Of a DNA stretch of 64,000 bases, positions 1-11,258 are shown piece after piece. Under the pieces are notes generated by a model that worked only from the letters and a program-made list of their open reading frames with translations, did not search any database and had not been told where the DNA came from. A program made the position numbers and the translations under genes. Origin of the DNA: Cryoendolithus antarcticus (taxonomy: Eukaryota; Ascomycota; Dothideomycetes; Cladosporiales; Cladosporiaceae); assembly GCA_002077065.1 (NCBI GenBank), contig NAJO01000072.1, forward strand, positions 62,001 to 126,000, read 5' to 3'. Positions within the stretch are counted from its first letter, which is position 1; each line of letters begins with the position of its first letter.

Positions 1-447
1 ACATTTTAAAGCCATCCATGATGACGAGCCCTGAAAATAGACAGTGCTGCCGGCCTTACGCATCATCCGAGGTTTGCCCCGCGACCCACTATATCTAGTA
101 GACTCCATGGTGCCGCCGTCATGCATCGTGCATACGCTTGGCAGAATTTGGCTAAAGGCGTTCATATACGGTGCTTGGCAAGCCTGCTGCCCCTGTGCAG
201 ACTAAGTTCATCTCATTTAAACGTTCTTGAATGCTGAATGCAGCCTTCACGACTTCCGACAACATCAGCATCATTGTGTCACGTCAGAAGCGCCGAATAG
301 GCGCCGGCGTCTCCTTCGCTGCTGATTTTAGACCACCTTTTCATCACACTCTGAAATGCCAAAGCTACAACACCGTGAGCTCCGAGGGCTTACGACCTCC
401 CAAACGATGATCGAGCCACGACGAACATCGCCTGCTGCTTTCTAGCA
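1..447. other. No gene seen (left edge)
   Basis: I see no coding similarity, terminal repeat or RNA gene in this stretch. It borders a decayed Tc1-type transposase and may hold the 5' end of that element, but I could not pair a terminal inverted repeat. Confidence 0.4.
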
Positions 448-1330
448 ATGGCTCCGAACCTTGCTGTGTCCTAGCATGCTATGATTCACGACATGCTTCT
501 TGATGGCTCCCTTAAGTATACCGAAATGGCGGCTGCTGATCGCTAGAGCGAACGCGCCATCTATCGCATTGCCTCCAACATGAAATGCTTCCGGGCCGCC
601 AAAGCCCCTCATAACGGCGTGGGAAGACCTCGACAAATGACTCAACTTATGCTAGGTGCTCATCGCGAACACTTGATCGAAAAACCGGAGCTGTATCTTG
701 AAGAAATGGTCATCTTCCTGTACGATGACTTTGGCATTCTCGTTGACCCTTCTACCGTCAGTAAAGCTCTGAAATCCATCGGCTGGTCAAAGAAGAAGAT
801 GCGTCAAATAGCTCGAGAACGCAACCCAGACCTTCGAGACTTCTATCTCCATGGAATTTCACACTCTCCATCGCGGCAGCTTGTTTATGTGGAGAGTCGG
901 GATGCGAGAAGCGAATTGGATGTCGGAAATCGGGATGGTCCCCTTGTGGTGTGGCACCTGTGCACATCGCCGAGTTCCACTGTGGCACTAGATGGCAGAT
1001 ACTACCAGCTTACACTCAAGCAGGTATCCTGCTTTCCCGAGTATATCAAGGCAGCACGAATCGCGAGCTGTATTAAGACTTCAACGAGCAGCTCCTTCAT
1101 CATTGCGGACGTTGGCCAGAGCCCAGATCTGTCGTCATAATGGACAACGCATCATTTCACAATAGCGAACGGATCGACGAGATATGCGCCGATGCCGGAG
1201 TGGAACTCGTCTACCTTCATATTCCCCAGGCCTGAATCCGATCGAAGAATTCTTTGCCGAACCGAAAGTACTCATCAAGAAGAATAATCCAGCACGACCG
1301 GCAAACTTGTCAGGAGATCTTCTCAATTGG
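448..1330 (+). pseudogene. Tc1/mariner (DDE_3) transposase remnant
   Basis: Cut-and-paste transposase, now broken. Reading from the ATG at 448 gives a Tc1-type N-terminus (MAPNLAVS, stop TAG at 472, a second TAG at 544), then a helix-turn-helix region with GVGRPRQMTQ, LYLEEMVIFLYDDF, STVSKALKSIGWSKKKM and RNPDLRDFY. The catalytic half needs further frame changes: the second aspartate motif MDNASFHNSERI is read at 1140-1175 in another frame, and the SPGLNPIEEFFAE motif with the last acidic residue sits near 1220-1262 in a third frame. The first DDE aspartate region (about 890-1000) is too degraded to place. The order of motifs is that of fungal IS630/Tc1 transposases of about 340 residues. The first stop is explained by a CAR codon changed to TAG, as RIP would do. 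No flanking TIR or TA duplication was found. Confidence 0.8.
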
Positions 1331-1981
1331 CGACGAGACCAAGCATGTCATCCGAATATGTTGGTCGGGCGCTGTTACGCGACTGCGGCCGTGTTCGCAA
1401 CTGGCATGTTGACACGCTACTGCTCGTTTAGTCCGGGATGAAGTAGACGGCCACGATGCGACGACATCAGACATGCTCTGAGCAATTTCCACCGACCACC
1501 CAAAAGCGGCACTTTCCGAGGCTACATATGCTGCACTCGCAGGCGTGCTGTTCATGGGCTTGTGGCCTGGCCTTACCACACTCACCGCCCCTCGGAATGA
1601 TGCATGCTCATGCGATGGTTGCATCTTACGGGCAACCTTCGATGCCTGGGGCTGACGAGACCTAGTGATCGACTCGGCATATCGGTAGTCACGCCACCTT
1701 ATACATCCAGAGGTACACGCCTCAGGCGCCTGCGTGGACAGACGAACACGTAGCAATACGACCGCTAGCCATCAGAAGCATGACCTCGCCACTGCTATTT
1801 TGGCATCCTGGTCATGCCTATATATCTGGAGAAGTCGTAATGAATGCCTCTACAGCAAGTCTGTTTCGCCTTGAGTCACGACCTGGAACCAACGCCATAA
1901 TTTCATCAAGCCGTCGAGAATAAGTGACGACTTCTGTCCACTTTTGCATCTTCATCAGCACAACAGATTCAATCTGACGCC
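1331..1981. other. Unassigned stretch with degraded coding look
   Basis: Around 1430-1660 the plus strand reads a protein-like segment (LAGVLFMGLWPGLTTL) broken by a TGA. I cannot assign it to a family. No terminal repeats or RNA genes were seen. Confidence 0.3.
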
Positions 1982-4900
1982 ATGCCGATATTGGGACTGC
2001 TGAAATGTGTGCCTGCCCGGCCCACAATCGGCGAAACCGCCCTTATCGAGGTTCACCCGCCTGTGGGCATCACGGCATTTGATGCGGCAACGTCGCATTC
2101 CATACGTATCAATGGCGTCCCTTGCTTTCGCCGATACGTACAGTTCATCCGGCCAGGTCTAAATACAGTCTGGGCACAAGCGTACGGACCGGGTGGGCCT
2201 GAGTCGCAAAGCCTCGCTATACAAATCCTGCAGCCGACGAACCCACCGGCGGCTATTACCTCGGGCTTACCTGCACTCTTGTCATCTTCTGCGGTCGTAG
2301 CGCCTCATGTCTGGCCAGAGATCGGAGTGCCTCTACTCCAGACCGCCCACTTGCCACAGCAACCAAACGTGGTGGCATTCGGCATTGGCTCAAGCTCGGG
2401 TCTAGCGCTGCGGACGGAGTCCATTTTCAATCGCTCTCTAAGAGTACTGCCTGAAATGCTCCTGCCGAACCTTGGCCAGGTATCGCTGGGATTTTGGGAA
2501 TGGAAAGGTGACCGAGACTGTATCATCAGTTGCTCATCACGACTTCAGTGACTCGCTTGATCGAACCATTAAGCACCAGAGTTTCGATATCTCCGTGCAG
2601 AGTGCAGGCCAGACCGTCACTCGGACATTGACGTTCACTAATTTGTATGCGATGCTCAAGAGGATACGCGGGGAAGCCCATCCCACGCTCACTCCGGTTG
2701 GATTTGCGAGACGCGTAGGGTCTGGGTTCAAAGGCCACTTCACTATCTACAACTCGGAAGCCCGGCCGCTAGTGATCGTTCGCTGTCGGTTCGATGCACT
2801 GTCTGTTGACGGTCAGACACTGAGCGGCACATCGGGTGGCATAATAATCAGCCAACTCATCGTCGTGCCACCTAGGCATATTCACTTCGCTGTGGTATTC
2901 GCCAGCTTCGACAATGTTGCTAAAGACAGCAACGGGTTTGGGGCGCACTTCACTGGCAGAGTAGCAGGCTCAGATGACATGACAAATCCAATCACAGTCC
3001 GAGCAAATGTTCAATTTGATCTTGAACCTGGCCAAAGATCGCATTTGAGCAGTCTCGCCCACTCTCTGGATGCTGAGGCACACCTAAACACAATAGCTTC
3101 GGCTTTGGCAACGCTGAACAGGTCAGGCGCATCACTCTCTGAGTTGCGCTCTGCCCGGCTTGTGTCTTTGCCGATACTGGAGGACACTCGCTCGGTTGTC
3201 AGTATGGGTACTCGTGCGGCATTAAGTAACGGAAACCTCGGTGACGTGCACTTCGATAGCGCTGTCATGCCGCCTACGCTTACAGTGGGGGCTGAGTGTG
3301 ATCCCGACAATCTGCCAGGCAACACTCCCGAAGGACTTGTCTGTCAAGCCAACTCCGAGACTCGCATCATTACATCCCCAGGACGATTCATGAACGCTCG
3401 CAAAAGAGATGTAATCCTGTCACCCGGCGGTAACGGCCTTATTGGCGGTCTCTTGACTCACGTGAACCACCCGCAGTATTACTCTCACAGTGGGATCATG
3501 ACCAGGAATTATGACCAGATCACCCACCGTACGGCAAGCCAGGAACGCTTAGAGGCGTATCCTGTTGGCTCAATACCTTTCGATGGGCCCGAGCCGACAG
3601 ATGATTTCCGACCTGGCGTTGTCAAGTACGATTGGCCAGGTGTGATCACGCAGAACGTGGAAGATGCGGTCGATGGGCAGGTGTTCACAGACCCGGACGA
3701 TCCAAACCATCGTCCATACACGATACAGGCCTTTGATGCCGTGGCTGCTGGAGCTACAGTACAAGGTAACTGGCACATCATCCCACCCATCGTAATCAAA
3801 CCAGACCCGATGCAAGAAACGATGAAACTCAGGGAGAAGCTTCATGAGGTGGCTGGCAATGCTGCGGACAGCGTTGGCACACTCCACTACCGATTCTATG
3901 GCTACTCTGACCCGAAGATCGTAAAGACCGCCGCTCCTGCTGACAGTAGATGGGCTGCCAACACAAACCCGGCAATCTGTTCCAGTTTCATATGGGCGAT
4001 GATGAAGGAGACTGGCATGCTTCTACAAACTGCTGGGAATGTGGTAACCAATGCTGATCTACGCGGCTCTGCGGTTTCCGCTGGAGACAAAGTTGGACCT
4101 TCAACACCGGACGGATTGTTCTTGTATAGCGCAGCTGAGCGAAAGCGATGTGCAGAGTGGCTTCACGAGCAAATTGCCAATCGAGCGATGGATAAGATCA
4201 ATCAGAAAGCTGGGATTCTCGGCGGTGTAGTCGATCTTTTCACCAAGCTGACGACACATGTCAGTAATGAGTTCCTCAACCCCTTTGCACGGGATGTTGT
4301 TGGTACCGATGACGATGACACTGCATGCGAAAACACAGTAGACGCTAACGCAGTGAGTCCTGACAATATCATGTGCTGGAAAGGACATGGTGGTACTTCT
4401 GCTGGGCCGTGTAAGTGTGCCATTGTATCGTTGGTCACATTAATTGCTGACATTGCGCAGACGGCTGCTGGGAGCCATTGATATACCGCGAGCCTAGCTA
4501 CGACGTTGTGAGGATCAACAGGTGGCGCCAGGTCCAGCTTACGGTACATCTGTTCGGTGTAATCACCTTCCAAGCCCAGCCACTATCTGGAGTGACAGTA
4601 ACGCTGTACGAGGGCAAGGTTGGCAATACAGATGCCGCCGGTCACTACACAATCCACCAAGTTCCACATGGCATGTACACGGCCAAAGCACACAAGGTGC
4701 AGGATGGCAATGTCTTGAGCGTTGCCACGCCTGTTACCCTTATGCCGCCACCGCCGCGCAAGATATTAATCTGGCGCGACCATCGGATATGTTCAGGACT
4801 GTCGTAATTGATGGCAACATCTACACCCACTACACAAAGCACATCATCTTCACTGTCGCCGATCACAGCGGCGATCTGCCATTTCATCGCGAGCTGCGGG

Positions 4901-5139
4901 TGGGACCGTACAGCACGCATGCCGAAGTGGTCATTGAACACCATGTGGACGATGCGCGTAGTGTGTTAACGTTCAAGACTGATCGGCAACTAGATAAGTC
5001 TGTTATCGTGTGGTTCAGCTTCGGCCTACACGACCGGACTACGAGAAACAGCTCGAGAGTGCCGATAGAGGGGAGCGTAGGATGGACAGCGAACGCAATC
5101 CTGACAATGATGACGCGAAGACTTCGTTCACGATTGTGA
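1982..5139 (+). pseudogene. PKD-like / permuted papain-like / carboxypeptidase-regulatory-like protein gene, bacterial architecture
   Basis: Long secreted- or surface-type protein whose domain order resembles bacterial multidomain proteins. In order: a beta-rich N-terminal part (1982-2460, starting at ATG 1982); a PKD-like segment with RYRWDFGNG at about 2478; a long middle region; a permuted NlpC/P60-like cysteine peptidase region with YYSHSGIMTRN (possible catalytic His) near 3480-3510 and NPAICSSFIW (possible catalytic Cys) near 3970-4000; then a carboxypeptidase-regulatory-like fold (LSGVTVTLYEGKVGNTDAAG) near 4585. A 50-bp intron at 4411-4460 (GTAAGT...GCAG) joins GTSAGPY to GCWEPL in frame; unspliced, the frame stops at 4481. 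Two frame changes, near 2470 and near 4745, suggest single-base lesions; the C-terminus is read in the last frame to a TGA at 5137. Peptidase activity is inferred from motif order only. It could instead be an intact gene with unrecognised introns. Confidence 0.6.
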
Positions 5140-5398
5140 ATCGGCAGACAGAGGGGTAGGCTTTGCTGTGTTTATACTGTTGGAAATGCTGTAGGTTTTC
5201 ATGCTCACTACTATAGCGCAATCGGATTGACTCCGCCATCGGATTGAACCCTCCTGCCACCCCACCCCTAGGGGTCCCCCTGGGTCCCCCTGGACGCCTC
5301 AACGCGACTGCGTGTGAAGACGCGACGCGACCGCGCCACCCAGGAACGCGATCGTACTTACCGCACCACCTACGCCTACTAGGTTTCCTCCGAGGGAC

Positions 5399-6140
5399 AT
5401 GGCCAACCGCTACTTTGACTATATCCCGAGCTACCGCATTGTGATCTGCTGGATCTGTCATTACGCCGTCTACCCGGATCAGGCGCCCAACTCACCTGAG
5501 CCAGAAGCACGCCTGCCTCCGGGCTCTAGAGCGCGCCGCAATTGTAGTAGAGCTACAGACCTCGCGTTGCTTTATGCCTCCACCGACGACCTAATCCTTC
5601 CTGCAGCCGTAGACTGTCCTCCGCCAGGGCTGCCATTATACTGGGATAGGATTCAGTCCCAGTTGTAGCCGAACATGTGCCGCTTCATTGCCCGGAGGCT
5701 TAACAGCCTAGAGAAATACTAGTGTAAAGAGCATAACAGATAGAGTGCTGCGCAACCTAGGGTTAGTAGCCATGCGCCCCTCCGCCTGTAAGCCATTGCT
5801 GAGGGGCAGGACAGCGCGCTATTGACAGTCCGCTGCTAGAGCTTTTTCTGCCACGGTCTGTCGACGCAAAATTTGAAGTAGGTGAGCAGGCTCGGCAAGA
5901 CGAGCGTAAGGATGAACCACTTCTGGAAGCCCGACTGCCTTCCTTAGCCAACACGGTGCTTTATGACCTCGCCGCGCATCAGGAAGCGCAGAGGCGCAGC
6001 GACGAGTTGCTCCACGACCTGCCTAGTGCAAAGGAGCCTTCCCCGTGGCATCAGTTGACGCGGTAGCCCGCCTTTATGAAGCGACACCATCTCCCAAGCG
6101 TTGCCTACCTTGCAGCTCAGCCCTGTAAGCTAACAGAGCC
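5399..6140 (+). pseudogene. OrsD/DUF3505-type zinc-finger gene fragment 1
   Basis: The segment opens with ATG at 5399 and reads a short version of the OrsD-family N-terminus: FDYIPSYRIVICWICHYAVYP, an aromatic-rich lead, then a Cys-x2-Cys pair. The family's usual histidine arm has decayed. The frame stops near 5668. Further down, near 6040-6085, a conserved-looking core reads PSPWHQLTRWPAFMKRHHL, which matches the Ser-Pro-Trp ... Trp ... core found after the zinc finger in this family. In fungi these domains often sit at the front of large RecQ-like helicase proteins near chromosome ends. No complete copy is present here, so I treat it as a remnant. Confidence 0.55.
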
Positions 6141-7325
6141 AGCTCTTGTAGAGCGGCTTTGAGAAGCCTACTACCAGCCTGTCTATTCAGTTGCGAGTGT
6201 GCGTGAAGCAACCCCAGCACATCACCGCGCAGGCGTTATCTCGAGACCTTGCTTAGTGGCTACGCTAGTCGATCCAAGATGCTGCCACTCAGCACCTCGA
6301 CCTTCTGCACATATCGGAAGGGGCGCCACGTACTGAAGCCGCGCCGCCTGGCACAGCCACCACGCCTGAGCTCAAGTCGCTATGCGAGCGGAAACGGGAG
6401 TAGACTGGCAGAACGTGAGCAATACCATGCAGCGCCACGGTCAACGGTCCATAAGAACTACCACGACATCGCTTCTTTCCGCGTTCACATCGAGGCAAGT
6501 ACTAGAAGCCTAGTCCATGACCGCCGTCAACCGCATAGTGTGCCACGATAGCATACGCTCGTCTGCAGTGCCTGGGTCAATTACTGACAACCATGCAGCG
6601 CCACCTCCTCCGGCGATCCGGAACGCCTTCAGCACATACTTGATAAGCATCCCGAGGACCTCGTCATGACGTTCTGCAACACCTTCGCGCCGTACATCCA
6701 CATTCTTCTACAGCAACAGGATCTGCAGAGTGCCGTCCAGCGGCCGATAATATCGGAACAGGAGTGGCACCCGAGGTGCATTGGCGCAGCCCTATTTATA
6801 ATCGAGCGCGCAATGACCCTCGAGCAACATCTGATCGATACTGGCGTCCGATTCGAATTTTCTGGCCACAGCACGGTGCGAGTTGGAAGCCAGTTTGCAT
6901 AAGGGAGTGCGTCTCAATGGCAGATGAGAGGAAGACCTCCACATCGCCAAGGTCCTGTTTGCCAGGTTTCCAGGGTTACATATATGGCACGGTGTGGACA
7001 GGGAGACGGGGACGCATCGCTGGGCGAAAGCGGATAGCTTCTGTCGGCACCAAGACGCCATGTGGATTGAGCTTGGTATTTCAAGTGCACTGGCATAGTG
7101 ACTTGGTCAAAGGACCTACGGGCTGAGGTTGGTAGAGCTACGCCCTTTGATCATTATAGCGAATAGCTATAGACCGTCACTTTGAGGATAAATCCCTAGT
7201 GAAGTAGTTTTCACTCATATTCTTGGACAAGCTAAGCTATATTTGTCAGCCGACTGCTATCGCATGTGACTACAATTCCAGCGTAAGCTATCTTCCTTAG
7301 GGAAGCATTTACGATGAAAGAGTGC
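6141..7325. other. Degraded sequence, possibly tail of the OrsD-type remnant
   Basis: Several plus-strand pieces look coding but lie in different frames, for example TLEQHLIDTGVRFEFSGHS near 6820 and FPGLHIWHGVDRETGTHRW near 6970. They may continue the preceding remnant. I could not match them to a named domain, and I saw no repeats or RNA genes. Confidence 0.3.
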
Positions 7326-9181
7326 TCAAGGCTTCCCGTTCCGGCCCTCGCGGACTCCAGACAGTTCACTCGGCACAGGGTGGCTCCTATCGGGCAGCTC
7401 ATATACCTGCGTCGTATCTGCCTCGTGAGGTCGGTGATCCCCATGCAGTTCACGCAGATGTGTGTCTTCTGCTTCGAAAGGTGTCTTGGAGTTGTCGGAA
7501 TGCCAGTCGGTCATGGCTGTGGATTTTGCCTTAGTACTCCGTCTCCGGCTGCGGCGTATAAACCAAACCGCAACCGCCAAGAGCGCGAGAGCTACAACGC
7601 CAACCACTACGCCAATTATGACACTAGTATGCGGCTTGCGGGCGTGTCCATTACCCGGAGGGACCGAGCTTGCCGAAGCAGTAGCCCTCGATCCGGGCGT
7701 GCTCGTGCTAGTAGGTAAAGATGATGTGGTGGCCGTTGGAGGACGTTGCTTCATGACAGCCGCCAGCTCCGTATCTGCCCATCCGTAGTCCGGTTCGCTC
7801 TTGGCGCCGCCGCCAGTACTAGCATAAGGTCAGTCGACACCGCATCGCTGTTGTGATTGGAACTTGGACAAACTCACCCGCCGCCAACCACACTATATAT
7901 AGTTTGCGGCACCTTATATGCAATACTCGGATCGAAGACGGACTGCCATGTGTAAGTCGAGAGATCCAGGGCGCGCAACGGGGCGAAAACTTGATTGCAT
8001 GCTCCATCCGTGAGTGACTGGTGTCCAGCTCTGATGTTCCCGCCCAAGACCAAAAGCTGGGTGTTGTTGTACACCTGACAGCTCTGCTGATCACGTCCGA
8101 TGGTGCTGTTGACTTGTTGTTCTGCGTTAGTCTGTACCGAGAAGCTGGTCGCATTGATCCACGTGAACGAAGGTAGGCTGAGTACAAAGACTGTCTCGTA
8201 GGACTGCAATTGGAGGAGACTCCAACCGCCATAGATCGTGATGTAGAAGTTCGTGTTGTCCAGTGAGGTCGTGACGCCGGCGCAGAACTGGCAAAGGTAG
8301 TTTGGAGGTGCATCGCCAGAAGCCTTGTGGGCCCACCAGGTATGGGAGGCTATGTCGTAAACATTGATCACGTTGAAGCTCGATGGCAATGGGAATCCAG
8401 AATTACTGTCCATACCGGCTGAGACCTATGACTACGTGTTAGTCCGTAAGTCAACATGCAGGCAAACCGTGTCGCTCACATTGTAGCCCCCAAAAGTGAC
8501 GAGAAGACCCGCTTCTCCGGCTGGTACATATACAAGAGTGCCGTCGACCAAATTCGGAACCTCAACGCCGAAAGACCCATGCCCCAGAGACTCGTTCGTC
8601 CATGATAGCTTGGCAGGATCGGATGCGTTGAAACGGATCATGCTTGGACCAGTGTACGGCGCAAGACCTCCAGTAGCAAACGAGAGGCCCGAGTCTGGCG
8701 CGCTGACCGCCTGCGAGAACGATCGGTTCCCAAAGTTGAAGGCACCACCATCTACTTGGACATCTTTCCATGCCTGAGAGGTGACGTTGTAGGAAGGCAA
8801 TACGTCGGTAGGTGACACTGTGCTTCCAAAAAAGTAGAGCGTGTCTCCCGCAGACCAGATCGGAACTGACGCGTTGTAAGGATCAGTGTTAGCCACTTGG
8901 GCAATTGAGTCTATCCCGTTGCTCGTTACCAGGCTCGATGGAATGCCTCGCTCAATCGGAAATGTATCGTCGACGGTGAGCGAGTACAGAGACGACGTGG
9001 GCTCGATTGATTGGCCGCTGAGTGTGACGAAGGAATAATAGCCATGAAGGAAGTAGAGGCGATTTTGAACGAGTGTAGAGACTGCGCCCAAAATGTAGCA
9101 GATGTCGCCGGCGGCGCAACGCCCTTGACTGAATAAACTAAACAACACCACGGCGACGGCTAGGCATTGTGCAATGGCCAT
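7326..9181 (-). CDS. Kelch-type beta-propeller single-pass membrane protein
   Basis: The clearest intact gene in the window. Three exons on the minus strand (9181-8480, 8425-7878, 7818-7326) give 1743 nt, exactly 581 codons with the stop. Intron 1 (8479-8426, 54 bp) has GTGAGC...CATAG and a GACTAAC branch site; intron 2 (7877-7819, 59 bp) has GTGAGT...GCTAG. Both junctions restore the frame. I chose ATG 9181 because it begins a signal peptide (MAIAQCLAVAVVLFSLFSQG). The ectodomain has kelch/galactose-oxidase-like blades (LYFLHGYYSF, LLVTFGGYNVSAG, ITIYGGWSLLQ, LLVLGGNIRAG) and many N-glycosylation sites. A Ser/Thr/Pro stalk leads to one transmembrane segment near residues 482-503 (SVIIGVVVGVVALALLAVAV), a basic stop-transfer run (RRSRRR) and a cytoplasmic tail of about 75 residues. 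This architecture is common in filamentous ascomycetes; the ligand is unknown. It is probably a cell-surface protein. Confidence 0.9.
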
Positions 9182-10189
9182 GTCTACGTACGGAAACCTG
9201 CGACGCAATGAGAAGTGATTCAGACATCATGAGTTCATGAGTCCACCACGAGAACGCGTCTAGGCGGGTGCGCACGGTGCAGTAGGCTGTGCCGCTGTGC
9301 AATGGGGCAGAAGATTGCTATGCAGGGGACGGCAAGGCTTAGCCGGGCTCAATCTCTAGCTAACATCGCCGGTCCAAGCTCCAGATATAGATCTTCATCT
9401 GCCGTACAAGGGTCGGCGAAATTGGACTTTGCCGGGTCGATACTACCAAATTTGGGTGATCAACATAAAAGAATTTCCTTCACACATATACGACATCTGC
9501 GACCCTCAACCAAATGGGACGTATCAAGGCGCAAATGCAGTGCGCTGCACTCAGGTATACAGCACCTACAATATAGGCACACCCGGAACGCGATCCGTTC
9601 CCGGAATTTTCGCGGAACCCGCCCGGTGCACAGACGGAACGCGATAGCAGTCCCGCAAATTGCGCCAAAATCACAGGGTGCAAAGACGTAACGCGATCGC
9701 GTTCCCGCGACTCGAATCGCGTCCCCGTACCGTAAAACCATGCCGTTTTGGGCGGAGCGCACACTCGGAACCGCAGATGCTATGTGCAACACCTCAAAAT
9801 GACCGTGCGTAACACATGCGGGCGCTGGTCTACTTTGCGTTATTTGCGTGTAAAATGGATATGCCAGTTGATTTGCACACTAGTGTTGAACGTCATGCCT
9901 GTTGTGTCTTCTTGTGTACAGCACAAAGCTTAATGTAACAGCCTAGCCAACCCTTGTTCCTAGCGCAAACCTCAAGACTGGTTTGGCCAGTCCTGCACAT
10001 CCGTATCTACTGCCCCTGAATCCTAGCAATCTGACGTGTACATCTAGTAAGGTCATCGTAGGTGATTGTGTTCATACTGAGGATAAGGGCGATGCTATCG
10101 CAAAGGGCATTGCGGGCAGCGCGCGCTATTTTCCAGCAGCTTGGTTGCTAGCATGTTCTTTTCAGCCAGATTTGCCATGGAAATGCCTG
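9182..10189. other. No gene seen; promoter side of the kelch gene
   Basis: The part next to 9182 should hold the promoter and leader of the minus-strand kelch gene. At 9590-9725 there are several spaced copies of short words such as GGAACGCGATC and AACGCGATCGCG, a GC-rich degenerate repeat; a related word occurs near 5345. The rest shows no coding similarity that I can support. Confidence 0.35.
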
Positions 10190-10380
10190 CTAAGAATGCT
10201 CTGGTCCAGCTCACAACTCCTGGCCACAAGGGCTATCTTCCGACCATCAGAGACGCGTAGGGTCGCGACGGCTTTGTCAGTCAAAGCCATGTTGTTGTGA
10301 TGTCGCGTCTTAAATGCAGTGAGTTGAGATGGTCAAAAGCGTGCATTGGCTAGGGACGTGCAGTGTGTGGGGAAGCCTTC
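10190..10380 (-). mobile_element. 5' stub of a Fot1-like transposon (third copy)
   Basis: On the minus strand an ATG at 10293 reads MALTDKAVATLRVSDG, then KIALVARS and LSRHFHGKSG before a stop. It is a diverged copy of the N-terminal helix-turn-helix of the Fot1-like transposases at 17656 and 31977. Upstream of the ATG the leader (GCACGTCCCTAGCC, GCACGCTTTTGA) is also shared. The terminal word GAAGGCTTCCCC, read on the minus strand, ends at 10380 and is followed on the plus strand by TA (10381-10382), the usual target of this superfamily. The rest of the element is missing. The boundary abuts a hAT remnant, so the Fot element probably jumped into the hAT copy and later lost its other end. Confidence 0.7.
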
Positions 10381-10900
10381 TACTTCATGGTAGACAACGC
10401 GAGCAATAACGACACCGAGATTGAGCTCCTCTCCGAATGCATAGAGATCCAGCGTCGTAAGCAACGCCTTCGCTGTCTAGCAAATTCGACCAACCGTATA
10501 GTTAAAGCCTTACTCTTTGTCATCGACACTAAGTGCATCAACCAAGTCATCCGTAAAGCAATGGAAGCCAATACTTTCAATAATACTATATCGCAATCTG
10601 AAAAGATGACACGCAGCGTTCAAATCGTCGAGGAGGTAAAGCTTGTAGCATAGAGAAAGAAGGGCCTTATCAGCGAACTGCATAACTTTGTGATACATGC
10701 CAGAGCATCGTCTTTGAGGCGTACGATCTTTGCTTCAAAGCAGCGTGAGGCTACAGAGGACACGAGCAGACTCTTCAAGTTGATTACTGGCCATGGCATT
10801 CAATGAAGCAGTATACACGACATAATCGAGCTTCCAATCAAGCTTAGGGGTCGCACTTGCAAGAATGCGTACAGAAATGGAGTCCATCATCACCTCCTGT
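10381..10900 (+). pseudogene. hAT-family transposase fragment
   Basis: The plus strand reads FYFMVDNASNNDTEIELLSE, then RRKQRLRCLANSTNRIVKALLF, the region of hAT transposases around the second catalytic aspartate (DNASNND) and the C-x2-H zone; here the expected histidine has changed (CLANS for CxxH). After a TAG at 10651 the same frame goes on with SELHNFVIHARASSLRR, a block that also follows in fungal hAT proteins. Both ends are missing: the left joins a Fot1-like stub at a TA and the right fades near 10900. Non-functional. Confidence 0.75.
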
Positions 10901-11258
10901 TACATAGCAAATTATGTGTTGGTGTGTTTGATCGTCAGTCATCCACTTACTTGGTTGTCCAATGAAATACCACTCCACGCTGACCAAGCCAGGGAACCAG
11001 GGCTATGAGGCATTCGGCACTGACTTGCATCTGCACGTGACCGATGACGGACAAGCATTGGATTCCTCCGATAGCTCCGCCACGACTGACGGCAGGAAAG
11101 AAAGCGCAAAATGCGCTCCTAGCTTCACACACTTCTTGCGAGGTGGACGTTGGCCCTAAGACTCTCGATATAGGAATTCTGATCCGCATTTCCCCTCCTC
11201 TGACTCGCTGAGTTTTGTTCAATAACCATCTCAACAAAATATCCCACAATTTCCAGAG

